64,000 bases of DNA, from assembly GCA_038373865.1 (NCBI GenBank), contig JAXGGA010004673.1, forward strand, positions 21,658-85,657, given 5' to 3'. Both the position numbers and the translations under genes were made by a program. The notes beneath the pieces were generated by a model, which searched no databases, had not been told where the DNA came from, and worked only from the letters and a program-made list of their open reading frames with translations. Of this stretch, positions 63,713 to 64,000 are shown piece by piece. How positions within the stretch are numbered: position 1 is the stretch's first letter; every line of letters starts with the position of its first letter. This stretch comes from Uloborus plumipes. Lineage: Eukaryota; Arthropoda; Arachnida; Araneae; Uloboridae.

Positions 63713-64000
63713 CAGGAGCGCTCCGATGGGAGGTCACTGTGACCTTCCAATAATTTCCGTATTCGGTACATTTTGCTGACGATTCGGCAATTTGAAAACA
63801 AAATTGCAACATTGTTGAGATTATTTGTTCTTTTCAGTTTTTTAATTTTTTTTTAAATGATGCCTAATGTTTTTTCTCACTAAATATTATACATATACGA
63901 CACGTGTGCATGCTTGTATTTTATCATTCGGTAAAATTAGAGCTTCATTCGGCAATTGATAATTTTTCCCCTCCCCAAAAATATTAGCTCGGGCGCCCTG
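63713..64000. mobile_element. hAT-type MITE ending at the window edge
   Basis: It starts CAGGAGCGCTCCGATGGGAG, like the element at 52224, and the window ends GCTCGGGCGCCCTG, its complementary terminus. The left flanking 8 bp is CGTGGAAG. The right flank is outside the window. Confidence 0.7.

Overview
The window is AT-rich eukaryotic DNA with long introns, dense DNA transposons and many homopolymer runs. It looks like an arthropod, most likely a chelicerate such as a spider; that guess rests on the style of the Tc1-like transposase and the repeats and was not tested. There are no bacterial operons, ribosome binding sites or CRISPR arrays.

One cellular gene is clear. On the minus strand, twelve coding exons between 40337 and 15958 join in frame, with consensus splice sites and compatible phases, into the 3' part (642 codons plus stop) of a STIM (stromal interaction molecule) gene. 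STIM is the ER calcium sensor that opens Orai channels. The visible protein holds the hidden EF-hand half, SAM domain, transmembrane helix, coiled coils, CAD/SOAR domain, a TKIP microtubule-tip motif, two PPPY motifs and a lysine-rich tail. The exons for the signal peptide and canonical calcium-binding loop were not found and probably lie beyond 64000, so the first visible intron is at least 23.6 kb.

Most other structure is transposon-derived. 0.4-3.9 kb: two related non-autonomous Helitrons, one interrupted by a Tc1-type MITE, then a degraded hAT relative. 3.9-7.1 kb: a large TA-flanked foldback element. 7.1-15.9 kb: STIM downstream or 3' UTR sequence with one MITE. 16-40 kb: STIM exons and introns. 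The intron between exons 6 and 7 carries a 7.6 kb hAT-type insertion (8-bp target duplication CTCGTATT) holding a second hAT-type insertion (CATTAAAG), which holds an intact Tc1-like transposon with a 343-residue transposase. 44.0-50.7 kb: a four-level nest of TTAA-flanked element, CAGGGTGG element, interspersed repeat plus about 85-bp satellite plus a second foldback copy, and a 1.1 kb element with internal repeats. 50.9-64.0 kb: more hAT-type MITEs, a 1.3 kb element built around repeats of its own end motif, a third copy of the interspersed repeat, a duplicated 0.4 kb hairpin-bearing repeat and another foldback.

Only STIM and the Tc1-like transposase look like functional coding sequence. 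Other open frames are shadows, repeat-derived or decayed. I found no RNA genes.
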